This document shows, one piece after another, positions 26,925-34,458 of a stretch of 64,000 bases of DNA. Position 1 is the stretch's first letter; every line of letters begins with the position of its first letter. The DNA is taken from contig NZ_CP042914.1 of the NCBI RefSeq assembly GCF_008065135.1, positions 5,871,404 to 5,935,403 on the forward strand, in the 5' to 3' direction. The translations under genes and the position numbers were made by a program. The notes under the pieces were generated by a model that did no database searches, was not told where the DNA came from, and worked only from the letters and a program-made list of their open reading frames with translations. This DNA is from Roseimaritima ulvae (GTDB taxonomy: Bacteria > Planctomycetota > Planctomycetia > Pirellulales > Pirellulaceae).

Positions 26925-27497
26925 TGCAATTCCTTCGCCATCCATGGCGTGATTCGGAAGACCCCCACCTGGGCCTCGTTACTCATCCGTGAGCAGGCGG
27001 AGTGTCGAATCCGGAGGCGGAGCGCGTCAAGGCCGATTGCCGGGGGGGTACGCAGAGACTTTAACAAAAAGCGGAAAAAAGCCTTTAAAACCGGCTGAAG
27101 ATGTTCGGCTGCCTGCCCCCTTTCATCGCTGCGAAATTTTGGACCGGAAAATTGGACGACCGGAAGATTAGCATACGACTGCAACTAATTTTCCGGTCGT
27201 CAAATCTTCCGGTCGATTGCCGCAAACCTCTCGCAACCGTCGGTTTTCTGGCTCCGCAGTTAGTAGTGCTCCCCGAATCACGCATCCTCGCGAAGACCGT
27301 CGATCGTCAACGTACAGGCGCTCGCCCGCCAGGCCTAAAACCACCCCAAGCAGGCGAACGGCGGACACTGCTTGTCAGTTCGATGTGCGGCCAACAACTG
27401 CCACACCGATCAGCGAGAGTAAAGCTGATGAACGAGAAGAATCATGTCGGCCACAGAAACTAATCAGACGAGACAGCGACCGCGCAGTTCCTGACCT
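26925..27497. other. Intergenic region upstream of the LEPR-XLL gene
   Basis: About 570 bases hold the promoter region of the minus-strand LEPR-XLL gene and the nested palindrome at 27141-27216. The rest shows no credible ORF, RNA gene or repeat. It ends at the last (3'-most) attC-like site. Confidence 0.5.
27141..27216. repeat. Nested palindrome built of GACCGGAA units
   Basis: GACCGGAAAATT and GACCGGAAGATT lie in tandem at 27141-27170. The mirror pair (AATTTTCCGGTC, AATCTTCCGGTC) follows at about 27187-27216. The arms of about 30 bases match with three differences. Confidence 0.8.
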
Positions 27498-27588
27498 GAC
27501 GAACGGTACGGTTCAGCGGGGCCGCGCGAACGACTCACCACTTCAATAAACTCAACTCGGCCGCTCACGGGCATCGTCTGGTTCGCCG
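27498..27588 (-). other. attC site 1 (array's 3'-most)
   Basis: Left core GACGAACGG, right core GGTTCGCCG, spacing as in the other sites. The stem is weaker, and the cores of cassette 1 do not match well (TGCCAAACG at the other end), so this is the least certain site. Confidence 0.55.
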
Positions 27589-27651
27589 ATTATTCGTTGG
27601 TTCGATGATGCACCCCCGCCAGCACCTCGGCCCACAATTGCTCGTGACCAA

Positions 27652-27933
27652 TTAACGCGTCTGCAAAGGCATCACGCCAATCAAGCAGCCGAATCCTACT
27701 CCGACAATTGCCCCCAGCACAAGTATCTCGAAAGCGATCGTTGGGAGTTCCACAAGTCGTAGCATCGCAAAGACGCTGAAACCAATAAAGGCGGCAATCG
27801 CGGGACCAAGAATACAGGCGAAGTGTGTTTGTTCGGACCGCATGAAGCTCCGCAGCATCGCTAGAAGGCTGGCACATACCGAGAGAGTAAGTAGCAATAG
27901 CATCGCGAGGCCAGCACCAACGACCCATCCCAT
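27652..27933 (-). CDS. Cassette 1: small membrane protein
   Basis: A 93-residue protein that is almost entirely hydrophobic: VVGAGLAMLLLLTLSVCASLLAML, FACILGPAIAAFIGFSVFAMLRL and AFEILVLGAIVGVGFGCLIGV suggest three membrane helices. GGAGA lies six bases before the ATG. An overlapping frame (27590-27928) has no membrane or domain pattern and was not chosen. The function is unknown. Confidence 0.6.
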   Translation of the reverse strand: MGWVVGAGLAMLLLLTLSVCASLLAMLRSFMRSEQTHFACILGPAIAAFIGFSVFAMLRLVELPTIAFEILVLGAIVGVGFGCLIGVMPLQTR

Positions 27934-27973
27934 TCAGGTCTCCATCGTATTGGCGTTGAAAGTATTGTTATTG

Positions 27974-28066
27974 CCAAACGTTCAAAATCACGGGGCACGG
28001 GCAAACGACTAGCAAGCAGACGAGAAAACGGACCACCCGTGCTCCCGTGCATTTTTTGGTTCGCCG
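27974..28066 (-). other. attC site 2
   Basis: Left core AAACG, right core GGTTCGCCG. The stem pairs CACGGGGCACGGG with CCCGTGCTCCCGTG, leaving one unpaired T, like the extrahelical bases of attC sites. Confidence 0.7.
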
Positions 28067-28080
28067 CCCCTCACGCTGCT

Positions 28081-28413
28081 TCATGTCGCCGCTGAAAGCT
28101 CCGTTAACGCCGCCAGCACTTCAGGATCACCAATTGCAGCGACGACCGCGGCGTCCACGTTCGAGAATGCGTAAGGGTGAGTATATCCAGTTTCGTCGGC
28201 GTGTTCGATCAAATAGTCGCGCCATGCAGCAGCATCGTATCCGCAATCCATCGCTGTCGCACGTCGCAAGGAATGCAGGCCTTCACGCATTGTGCGTTTG
28301 CGAGCATTCCCTCCGCTCGCAGGACGCATGTCTCGTCCAGCAGCTGCGTATCCAACGAGTTGCAGCAGAACCATCTGAATCGGTACTGCGTTACCAAAGG
28401 AGTGAAGTGTCAT
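28081..28413 (-). CDS. Cassette 2: hypothetical protein
   Basis: A 110-residue protein starting MTLHSFGNAVPIQMVLLQLVGYAAAG. No known domain was recognised. The C-terminal half (YDAAAWRDYLIEHADETGYTHPYAFSNVDAAVVAAIGDPEVLAALTEL) looks helical. The frame is open further to TTG/GTG at 28440, so the start is uncertain. The cassette ends are GGTTCGCCG and CGGCGAAC, a complementary pair. Confidence 0.55.
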   Translation of the reverse strand: MTLHSFGNAVPIQMVLLQLVGYAAAGRDMRPASGGNARKRTMREGLHSLRRATAMDCGYDAAAWRDYLIEHADETGYTHPYAFSNVDAAVVAAIGDPEVLAALTELSAAT

Positions 28414-28442
28414 TGGTTTGAATGAAGGAAGTGCCACCAAGT

Positions 28443-28535
28443 CGGCGAACGACCCGCATCAGCGGGCGGCGGGAGTTGAGTGACCATTCGTGAAATCGCT
28501 CCACCGCCGCTCTGTTGCATGTGATGGTTCTGTCA
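28443..28535 (-). other. attC site 3
   Basis: Left core CGGCGAACG, right core GGTTCTGTCA. The inner stem GCGGGCGGCGGG pairs with CCACCGCCGCTC. Confidence 0.75.
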
Positions 28536-28546
28536 GCCTGTGGAAG

Positions 28547-29059
28547 TTACGGGGCTATGGCGATTGAAAACCCGTTTTCGGAAACGACGTTAAGAGCAGC
28601 GTTCCGAAACGAAACGTAGCGAACGATTGCAGAATTGGCTCTTTCATCTGGCTCTGCAGGCAACCGTTTGCCAAACACAACAACAAACTCGTAGATGTCA
28701 CGATCACCCTCGGAGCCAATGTACCGCCAAAAATAGCCTCCGGATGACGCATCCCCCCAATCGGCCGGCCCGCTCCAATTGACCATCATCCGCCGCTCTG
28801 GTTTGTCGGGTCGGTCTGACCTCATCTGCAACAACGCCATACTCTGTGGTCGGCCATCCGGCTTCGTGATGACCACTCGCGCATTCGGATATCGTGGCAT
28901 CGCTACATCATTCAGCAACCTCTCTGTCTCGGCGAGTCGTTTTTCAGCGACGTCCATTCTTCGCGACCAGCGTAAATTCTGCACGACAATCCCGGCGACA
29001 GTAGCCGCAAGAGCTATTGCCAGCATGAGATAGGCGAGTGAGAACTGGGTTCGCTTCAT
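28547..29059 (-). CDS. Cassette 3: membrane-anchored hypothetical protein
   Basis: A 170-residue protein with an N-terminal membrane segment (SLAYLMLAIALAATVAGIVV). A short coiled-coil-like part follows (RRMDVAEKRLAETERLLNDVA), then a soluble domain with no recognised family (PNARVVITKPDGRPQSMALLQM, GGYFWRYIGSEGDRDIYEFVVVFGK). The cores at its two ends (GTTCTGTCA and TGACAGAAC) match over nine bases. The function is unknown. Confidence 0.7.
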   Translation of the reverse strand: MKRTQFSLAYLMLAIALAATVAGIVVQNLRWSRRMDVAEKRLAETERLLNDVAMPRYPNARVVITKPDGRPQSMALLQMRSDRPDKPERRMMVNWSGPADWGDASSGGYFWRYIGSEGDRDIYEFVVVFGKRLPAEPDERANSAIVRYVSFRNAALNVVSENGFSIAIAP

Positions 29060-29080
29060 AAATCACCTAAGGTTGCTTTG

Positions 29081-29173
29081 TGACAGAACGTTTGGGTTTT
29101 GCGGGCCGGGACGGTTGATTTTCCATTGCCAAACGCTCGCAAGACCGGCTCCGTAACAACCCTTGGTTCGCCG
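29081..29173 (-). other. attC site 4
   Basis: Left core TGACAGAACG, right core GGTTCGCCG; stem GCGGGCCGGGAC against GACCGGCTCCG. Confidence 0.75.
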
Positions 29174-29175
29174 CT

Positions 29176-29667
29176 TCAGTCTGGCGGTGGATGGTTTGTT
29201 GCATCAACACGAACGTTCGGAAGGAGAGCCCGCAATGTTGCAAGCCGTTCTGCACTGATGTCAGTGTAGTCGAGACGTAGATGGCGTAGTTTGGGGAGTT
29301 CAGCCAAAGGCGAAAAGTCGAGTTTATCGTCGATTTCGATAACGATGGCGAGTTGCCGAAGGCTGTGCAAGTCCGTAATAGGAGACAGGTCTTTCACTTC
29401 CATGTTGTCGAGCACCACTGTATCGACGGTGTCGAAGAAGTCGATGCCGAGGGTGTCGATAATCCATTCAGGTGCGGGAAGCGAAGCATTGTTGTCCCAC
29501 TGGCGGGTCAGCGCATCGTATTTGTGCGAGAAGCTTACGCGGCCGTTTTGAGAGGCTACCCATTCGCGTCCGCGTTTCTGCTCAATTGTGCGTCGGATTG
29601 GAAGTGCCATGAGCACGGCAATCACGCTCGTCGCGATCAAAAGTGTTCGTAACGAAAAACGTTTCAT
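29176..29667 (-). CDS. Cassette 4: membrane-anchored leucine-rich protein
   Basis: A 163-residue protein with an N-terminal hydrophobic segment (LRTLLIATSVIAVLMALPI). A C-terminal part shows leucine-rich-repeat spacing: VVLDNMEVKDLSPITDLHSLRQLAIVIEI and LSPLAELPKLRHLRLDYTDIS-type phrases. Such proteins are common in planctomycetes. Its TGA stop lies three bases from the attC core. The function is unknown. Confidence 0.7.
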   Translation of the reverse strand: MKRFSLRTLLIATSVIAVLMALPIRRTIEQKRGREWVASQNGRVSFSHKYDALTRQWDNNASLPAPEWIIDTLGIDFFDTVDTVVLDNMEVKDLSPITDLHSLRQLAIVIEIDDKLDFSPLAELPKLRHLRLDYTDISAERLATLRALLPNVRVDATNHPPPD

Positions 29668-29693
29668 AGACGAGAAGGGTTTGGGGCGTCTGT

Positions 29694-29787
29694 CGGCGAA
29701 CGGCAGCCGTCACCGGGCACGGAGAGACGACGTTCCATTTGAGAAACCGTGCAAGCCGTGCTCCGCGTGCACGGCATTGTTATCCGC
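29694..29787 (-). other. attC site 5
   Basis: Left core CGGCGAACGG, right core TTGTTATCCGC; GCCGTCACCGGGCACGG pairs with CCGTGCTCCGCGTGCACGGC. The TAA stop of cassette 5 lies in the right core. Confidence 0.8.
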
Positions 29788-30364
29788 TTTGTGCATCGCC
29801 AGAAATCAGCTTGAACGACGCCGGGTCAATAGTGTATTCGCCATCACCTACAAACTCAAACCCACGGTTCATGCCGGGTGACTGAATCTGTGTGTAGACG
29901 TTATCGCGTTTCGCAATCAATTGGCTGTTTTGGCGTTCAAGTTTTCGATTCACGCTGTTGCCTGCGTAAGCGTTCTTCCAATCAAAGTGCGATAAAACGC
30001 CATCAAGGTAGTCGAGGTCGAAGATTACAAATTGGCCAGTATCGAGTGAAAAATGGGAAGTTGCGTCAACGTCGGGATCGTAGTTCATTCTCCGGATGTC
30101 TTTGAGCGAGAATTGATACGTGCCTGCATCACACGGAGCGAGGTCAATGTATCCGATAGTCCGCAGGGTATCGCGGTGCCGCGTGCTTCCCATTGCGGCC
30201 ATTTCGAGTCGAATTAGCTTGTCGATGCCAGTCGCAGATTGGAAATCGGGCAGGTCAACCACCGAAACAGCATCGCCACGTGGATTGACGGCGCAATCAA
30301 TGAACATGGGGTCAATTGCGACTATGTGCCCGGATGAGACGTGAATTGCAAAGGTGGTTGCCAT
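29780..30364 (-). CDS. Cassette 5: hypothetical protein
   Basis: A 194-residue protein starting MATTFAIHVSSGHIVAIDP. No family was recognised. It is soluble, with IGYIDLAPCDAGTYQFSLKDI and FVIFDLDYLDGVLSHFDW. The frame is open upstream to 30424, but that part runs into the next attC, so ATG 30364 is used. The TAA stop (29780-29782) is part of the attC R'' core GGATAAC. Confidence 0.65.
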   Translation of the reverse strand: MATTFAIHVSSGHIVAIDPMFIDCAVNPRGDAVSVVDLPDFQSATGIDKLIRLEMAAMGSTRHRDTLRTIGYIDLAPCDAGTYQFSLKDIRRMNYDPDVDATSHFSLDTGQFVIFDLDYLDGVLSHFDWKNAYAGNSVNRKLERQNSQLIAKRDNVYTQIQSPGMNRGFEFVGDGEYTIDPASFKLISGDAQSG

Positions 30365-30391
30365 GGAGTGTCGAGTCGGAAGGAATTCAGT

Positions 30392-30486
30392 CGGATAACG
30401 TCGGCGGTAACCGAGCCGCCGCAAATAAACATTGATTTCAAGTAACGCGTGATCGGCGGCTTCGGTTCACCGCTTCGTTACCCGCC
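30392..30486 (-). other. attC site 6
   Basis: Left core CGGATAACG, right core CGTTACCCGC. The left core complements the right core of site 5 (GTTATCCG). Confidence 0.75.
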
Positions 30487-30492
30487 ATTACA

Positions 30493-30897
30493 CTACGTCA
30501 TCCACTCGGCGATTGGACGAGGAAGGACATCATCGCAGTTGGGGCAATGCATCCCTGGCTCAATCTTGTCGATCAGTGTACCAATTTTCGTGCAGCAATC
30601 GCAAGCAAGTTCCGCGAGCTCACGAGTCGATACGGTCCGGCGTGCAGACCAGTCCTCGTCAGGTAGCATTATCATCGTGTCAGCCAACCGCGGAACATCA
30701 ATCAATAGCCTGGGCATGGATTCGAGTGCGAAGTCATGCGGACGATCGGGATGTGGGATTTCAAGGCGATGTTGACGTCCCGTTTCGCGACAGACGAGAA
30801 GCGTTGCCCCAATGAAACCGTCGTCGAACGAATGGTAGTGATACGTTCCGATTGAAAAGCCGAGCTTGCAAGTCGTACATTCGATGTCGGCCGGCAT
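30493..30897 (-). CDS. Cassette 6: zinc-ribbon-like hypothetical protein
   Basis: A 134-residue protein with cysteine pairs that could bind zinc: CTTC near residue 7, CDCC near 98 and CPNCDD near 118. It has no recognised domain otherwise. ATG at 30897 is the only in-frame start. Its front core (CGGGTAAC) complements its back core (GTTACCCG). Confidence 0.65.
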   Translation of the reverse strand: MPADIECTTCKLGFSIGTYHYHSFDDGFIGATLLVCRETGRQHRLEIPHPDRPHDFALESMPRLLIDVPRLADTMIMLPDEDWSARRTVSTRELAELACDCCTKIGTLIDKIEPGMHCPNCDDVLPRPIAEWMT

Positions 30898-30917
30898 TGG
30901 CGTGTGCCATTCTCAGT

Positions 30918-30999
30918 CGGGTAACGTCCGCGATGACCCAGTCGCGGCAATGTGGTTTCCATTTCAAAACGCCTCACCCGCGACTTCGGTCCATCGATG
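30918..30999 (-). other. attC site 7, left part, interrupted by IS110-family element
   Basis: Left core GGGTAACG and most of the stem (GACCCAGTCGCGG against CCGCGACTTCGGTC) are present up to CCATCGATG. The right core that should follow within a few bases is missing. A GTTATTCGC core that fits reappears at 32746 after the IS. Confidence 0.7.
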
Positions 31000-31027
31000 T
31001 CGATGAAAGAGTTGTGGTTCGAAAAAC

Positions 31028-31116
31028 GGTTCTCCGAGATGATGGGAGACGAGCGATCGTCTCTCGCTTTCGCGAAAATCGACACCCAAATTGAACTACG
31101 TCCCTCTCGGAGAACC
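31028..31116 (+). ncRNA. Structured region upstream of IS110 recombinase (candidate bridge RNA)
   Basis: GGTTCTCCGAGA (31028-31039) and TCTCGGAGAACC (31105-31116) are perfect 12-base inverted repeats. Between them GAGACGA-GCGA-TCGTCTC is a perfect 7-bp hairpin with a GNRA-type loop. IS110 elements make a noncoding bridge RNA from an end region that directs target choice. Location and folding fit this, but it is inference. Confidence 0.5.
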
Positions 31117-31121
31117 TATCC

Positions 31122-32222
31122 ATGTTGTACCTCGGAATCGACCAGCACGCAAAGCAACTCACCATTTCTCTTCGCAACGATACCGGCGACATCGTTCTCA
31201 AGCGGCAGGTATCCACCGAGCCCAAGCGATGCGCAGAATTCTTTGCCAAGCTGCGAGACAAGGCTGGCGACGAAGGCTTCATCGCCATCCTCGAAGTCTG
31301 CGGCTTCAACGATTGGCTCCTCAAGTTCCTACCCACCGTTGGCTGCACTCAAACCATCCTCATCCAGCCCACGAAAAAGCTAAAGGTCAAAACAGACAAA
31401 CGGGATGCCCACGCGCTCTCAGAGCTACTTTGGGTCAACCAACATCGCCTGCGAGTTGGAGAGCCCGTTCGTGGTGTCCGTCAGGTCATCTTGCCATCCA
31501 AACACCATGCCGAAAGTCAACGGATCACGCTATTGCGCAAAGACGCTGGACGAATGCGAACGCGAGCAACCAACCGCATCAAGAACATCCTTCGCAAGCA
31601 CAACCTCCAGTGGCAGATGCCGACCAAGACGTTCCCTAGCGTCCGTGCGGTCGCCTGGCTGAAGACTGTCGAGCTACCGCCCTGCGAACGCGCCGAGATG
31701 GACTGGCACCTCGATGAACTGGAGCGATGGACAACGCGAATGAATGACCTCGAAGTCCAAATCATCGAACGGTCAAAAGACGATCCCGTGGTCACACGCC
31801 TCCGCACGATACCCGGCTGTGCACACTATAGTGCGTTGTCTCTGGTGTGCCGGGTCGGCGATCCCCATCGGTTCCCCAAGGGCAAGAGCTTAGCTCACTA
31901 CTGGGGCCTGACACCGGGCGTCAACGACAGCGGCGAAGGTACGGGACGACGTGGACGCATCACTAAAGCCGGAAGCACGATGGCACGTTGGGTGTTGGCC
32001 CAAATTACGCTGCACTGCCTGCGACGCGATCCAGTGCTGAAGGCTTGGTACAAACCAATCCGCAACCGCCGCGGCAGCAAGATCGCACGTGTCGCGGTGA
32101 TGCGAAAACTGGCGGTGATCATACGCAACATGATGGTCCACGAGCAGACTTACTCCGAGTGCCGCGATGCCATGTTGGCTCGGCGAAAACGCCAAGTTGC
32201 GATCCACAAACAAACAGCCTAG
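31122..32222 (+). CDS. IS110-family transposase (DEDD recombinase)
   Basis: The 366-residue protein starts with LYLGIDQHAKQLTISL, the first Asp of the RuvC-like DEDD domain, with IAILEVCGFNDWLLKFL and KTDKRDAHALSELL (later acidic residues) following. The C-terminal Transposase_20 domain includes RLRTIPGCAHYSALSLVCRVGD and LAHYWGLTPGVNDSGEGTGRRGRITKAGSTMARWVLAQ with the conserved Ser. This family inserts and excises through site-specific, RNA-guided recombination. The ATG at 31122 comes directly after a structured leader. The gene seems intact. Confidence 0.93.
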   Translation: MLYLGIDQHAKQLTISLRNDTGDIVLKRQVSTEPKRCAEFFAKLRDKAGDEGFIAILEVCGFNDWLLKFLPTVGCTQTILIQPTKKLKVKTDKRDAHALSELLWVNQHRLRVGEPVRGVRQVILPSKHHAESQRITLLRKDAGRMRTRATNRIKNILRKHNLQWQMPTKTFPSVRAVAWLKTVELPPCERAEMDWHLDELERWTTRMNDLEVQIIERSKDDPVVTRLRTIPGCAHYSALSLVCRVGDPHRFPKGKSLAHYWGLTPGVNDSGEGTGRRGRITKAGSTMARWVLAQITLHCLRRDPVLKAWYKPIRNRRGSKIARVAVMRKLAVIIRNMMVHEQTYSECRDAMLARRKRQVAIHKQTA

Positions 32223-32292
32223 TTCACTCTTTCGCACCAACTCACTTAAACAAGTAGTCGCCTATACGAAGTGTCTTTTTGTGATGGCATTC

Positions 32293-32342
32293 GACCCCAT
32301 CTCGGTTCGATGATGTTCGCATCATTGCTTACCTATGGGGTC
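32293..32342. ncRNA. Hairpin downstream of IS110 recombinase
   Basis: GACCCCAT (32293-32300) pairs with ATGGGGTC (32335-32342). Inside, ATGATG-TTCG-CATCAT forms a stem with a stable TTCG loop. It could be part of the element's guide RNA or its end. IS1111-type relatives keep their RNA downstream of the gene. Function is inferred. Confidence 0.45.
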
Positions 32343-32745
32343 GGCTCGCCCAAGTCAGTTCGCCCGGAACCATGCGTAGATGTCACCTCGCAACTTCACC
32401 GTTGCCTGACTTGTCGACACGTTGCATTGATTAGGAGCCACGACTTGGCAGCGAGCGGAATCGTATCCGATAGATAGTGCTTGGCTGATTGAGCCAAGGC
32501 ATCGAGACAAGCTCTTGATGGGACCCCACGAAGGAATGTATCGAGGTGCAATCGCAAACGAAAAGAACGATCTGCAATTAACCCGACTAGAAGATCCACC
32601 CGTCGTCAAAAGACACTCAGCAACCAATTGCTACGCCGCAAACACGACCATGCACCGAAGCTGGTGTAGAGCTACCGCTCCAACGCCAAACCAACAAAAA
32701 AGCTAAAACTTATTCAAAACTGCTTAACTCTTTCAGGAAGGCATT
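32343..32745. other. Region of unclear origin after the IS110 gene
   Basis: About 400 bases without a convincing ORF, containing a small hairpin (CTTGGCT-gattg-AGCCAAG near 32480-32498). It ends with GGCATT before the GTTATTCGC core. It may be the IS end, or a cassette remnant whose attC was lost. Confidence 0.4.
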
Positions 32746-32754
32746 GTTATTCGC
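32746..32754 (-). other. attC site 7, right core
   Basis: GTTATTCGC complements CGAATAAC at 33286-33293, the other end of cassette 7. It is therefore the R'' core of the site that the IS110-family element split. Confidence 0.6.
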
Positions 32755-32791
32755 GGTACTAAGGTTTGCTACCGTCAAGCATCCTACCATA

Positions 32792-33271
32792 TCATTGATC
32801 TCGAAGTGGCATGTCATAATAGTACAATGGAATTGGATCGCCACGGCGAAAACAAGACAAAATTTCGTTAATCTCCGAGTCGAGATCAGCCGCGAAACAA
32901 GTCTCGATTTCATGGAAACGATCAGGATGATTGACCAGAAGATACTCCAGTGCGTAACAACGAATGTCCGGTTCTGGGTCGTCAATCAGCTTGTCGACTA
33001 ATGAGTCAACTGAGCCCAGCGCTCCAAGCAAAGCTAGGCAACGGCACCGGACTTCCGGCACATCGCCGGACTCAGCGTAGGCCGACAGCGCAACGATCGA
33101 CAGAGGATTGTCTGAGAAGTCCCGCGACAGCCCGTCGGCGGCTGTAATGCGCCGATATTCGTCGTCAAGATACGTTGGCCAAGGCCGCTCTCCACTAGGT
33201 TCGCCGGGCAAAGCGACTCCAGTCGCAAGAGTGGCGATGAGTTGCTCCAGAGTCCAAGGGGTTCGAGTCAT
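32792..33271 (-). CDS. Cassette 7: HEAT-like hypothetical protein
   Basis: A 159-residue protein with helical repeats of the HEAT type: VRCRCLALLGALGSVDSLVDKLIDDPEPDIRCYALEYLLVNHPDRFHEIE. The two repeat halves (PEVRCRCLALLG and PDIRCYALEYLL) are visibly alike. It probably binds a protein partner. The function is unknown. It begins with ATG 33271 right beside attC site 8. Confidence 0.65.
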   Translation of the reverse strand: MTRTPWTLEQLIATLATGVALPGEPSGERPWPTYLDDEYRRITAADGLSRDFSDNPLSIVALSAYAESGDVPEVRCRCLALLGALGSVDSLVDKLIDDPEPDIRCYALEYLLVNHPDRFHEIETCFAADLDSEINEILSCFRRGDPIPLYYYDMPLRDQ

Positions 33272-33285
33272 AGCGACACTTCAGT

Positions 33286-33376
33286 CGAATAACGTTGGCC
33301 ATCAGTGGGTACGGCCGATTGATTTTCTATTTGTAAACGCCTGATGCCGTACTCCACTGCATGGCTTTGTTATTCG
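33286..33376 (-). other. attC site 8
   Basis: Left core CGAATAACG, right core TTGTTATTCG. The left flank GTACGGCC and right flank GCCGTAC form the inner stem. Confidence 0.8.
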
Positions 33377-33846
33377 CTTTCTGTAGTGCCCTTGATCGTC
33401 GCCACATAGTCCGATACGGAACCGTCCCATCCGCACCGTCGACAGCGGCCATCGCAAAACGAGTGTGCACAGTTTGGCTTGTTGTAGAGGTAGTGCGAAC
33501 ATTCCGGACACAGGCTAGACATTGTAGCATTTGACGACGTAAACCGTGATCCGCATTCATCACAGGTCGCACCTGCCCCGCTAGCCGCGGATTCAGTCGC
33601 TGCAAGTTCATGCAGAGAATCAGCGAGTTGTATTGCCGTACGCAAATCGAGTTCCAATTCAACGTTACCAGAAACCGCCGAATCGGACACGTCAGTCACC
33701 CATTCGGTATTCGGGTGCATGGAATCCGGAGCAACTGACCAAGTCCCCAAGTTGATGTGGTTGGCATGAACAAGACGTGTTTCAATGAAACCAGCGCGAT
33801 AAAGAATGCCGTCACATCGCAAGCGAATCGGATTGGCGTCGTTCAT
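33370..33846 (-). CDS. Cassette 8: zinc-finger-like hypothetical protein
   Basis: A 158-residue protein. Its C-terminal half has a rubredoxin-like set of cysteines: CDECGSRF, LCPECSHYLY, CAHSFCDGRCRRCGWDGS. The N-terminal half (IRLRCDGILYRAGFIETRLVHANHINLGTWSVAPDSMHPNTEWV) matches nothing recognised. Its TAA stop at 33370-33372 lies in the attC core GTTATTCG. Confidence 0.65.
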   Translation of the reverse strand: MNDANPIRLRCDGILYRAGFIETRLVHANHINLGTWSVAPDSMHPNTEWVTDVSDSAVSGNVELELDLRTAIQLADSLHELAATESAASGAGATCDECGSRFTSSNATMSSLCPECSHYLYNKPNCAHSFCDGRCRRCGWDGSVSDYVATIKGTTESE

Positions 33847-33860
33847 GTGCAGCTATTCAG

Positions 33861-33954
33861 TCGAATAACGTCGGTGTTCACGCGGTGGCGACCCGTGATA
33901 TTGTGTTCACGAAAACGTGTTGCCGCCACTCGCGTGCAACACATGGTTCTTGCG
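33861..33954 (-). other. attC site 9
   Basis: Left core TCGAATAACG, right core GGTTCTTGCG. It is closely related to sites 11 and 15: all contain GGTGTTCACGCGGTGGCGACC and GCCGCCACTCGCGTGCAAC arms (GGTGGCG pairs with CGCCAC). Confidence 0.82.
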
Positions 33955-34363
33955 CTGAGCTTGTACGGCGGACAACCCGCCAAGGGGACGAAGATCGCGA
34001 ACCTTAGAATACCAGCCGAAGTGTGGCCGAGCAACAAACGGCTACGCAGAATCGGAAACACAACGATTTTGCGCCGAATTGTTTCGGACGTCATTAACAA
34101 CCACAGATACACGCAGATGGACACAGATGCGAATCTCGCTCGCTGGGATCTGTGTCCATCCGTGTAAATCAGTGGTTCAACCGACCGCGCATCGGTGCGA
34201 CGGAAGGCTTCAAAAATGCGCCGGTTCAGATGGAAGTGAAGTTGCCCCGATGCGATGCCACTGATGATTTGAACTGGGAAAACGTTTGAGTCCAGGACAC
34301 CTACAACGAGCACCCCAGAACCACCATGGCAATCGATTATGAATCGACGGACCGCAAGAACGG
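33945..34363 (-). other. Cassette 9: no convincing ORF, sister of cassette 11
   Basis: The unit has matching cores (GGTTCTTGCG and CGCAAGAAC) but no ORF that respects its limits; the longest frame (33843-34373) runs through an attC. Its ends are alike to those of cassette 11 (35081-35437), whereas the middle carries a different palindrome (34103-34185). Confidence 0.65.
34103..34185. repeat. Palindrome of CACAGAT/ATCTGTGTCCATC type inside cassette 9
   Basis: The arm AACCACAGATACACGCAGAT with GGACACAGAT pairs with ATCTGTGTCCATCCGTGTAA and ATCAGTGGTT, with a short loop. This kind of repeat is widespread in bacterial genomes. Here it sits within a cassette. Confidence 0.75.
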
Positions 34364-34447
34364 TAGCCGTCACCGAGGACGGACGATTGATTTTCCACTT
34401 CGAAAACCGCGCAAGCCGTCCTTCGTGTGCACGGCATTGTTATGTGT
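34354..34447 (-). other. attC site 10
   Basis: Left core CGCAAGAACGG, right core TTGTTATGTG; inner arms GAGGACGG and CCGTCCTTC. Confidence 0.78.
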
Positions 34448-34458
34448 CGTTTTCGAAA

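Larger units (their letters stand above)
31000..32745 (+). mobile_element. IS110-family element inserted at an attC core (limits approximate)
   Basis: The element carries one IS110-type recombinase gene on the plus strand, opposite to the cassettes. The left limit is set where attC site 7 stops matching, the right limit where a GTTATTCGC core resumes; both could be off by tens of bases. There are no terminal inverted repeats or target duplications, as usual for IS110. The 3' part after the gene (about 520 bases) is long for the family, so extra sequence may be included. Confidence 0.6.

Noticed and set aside
31091-31639. 182-residue plus-strand ORF inside the IS110 gene
   Set aside because: A +2 frame shadow of the recombinase with no motif.
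33843-34373. 176-residue minus-strand ORF over cassette 9
   Set aside because: It runs through a whole attC site and a palindrome, and its C-terminal part is simply translated attC sequence that recurs in another frame at 34802-35119.
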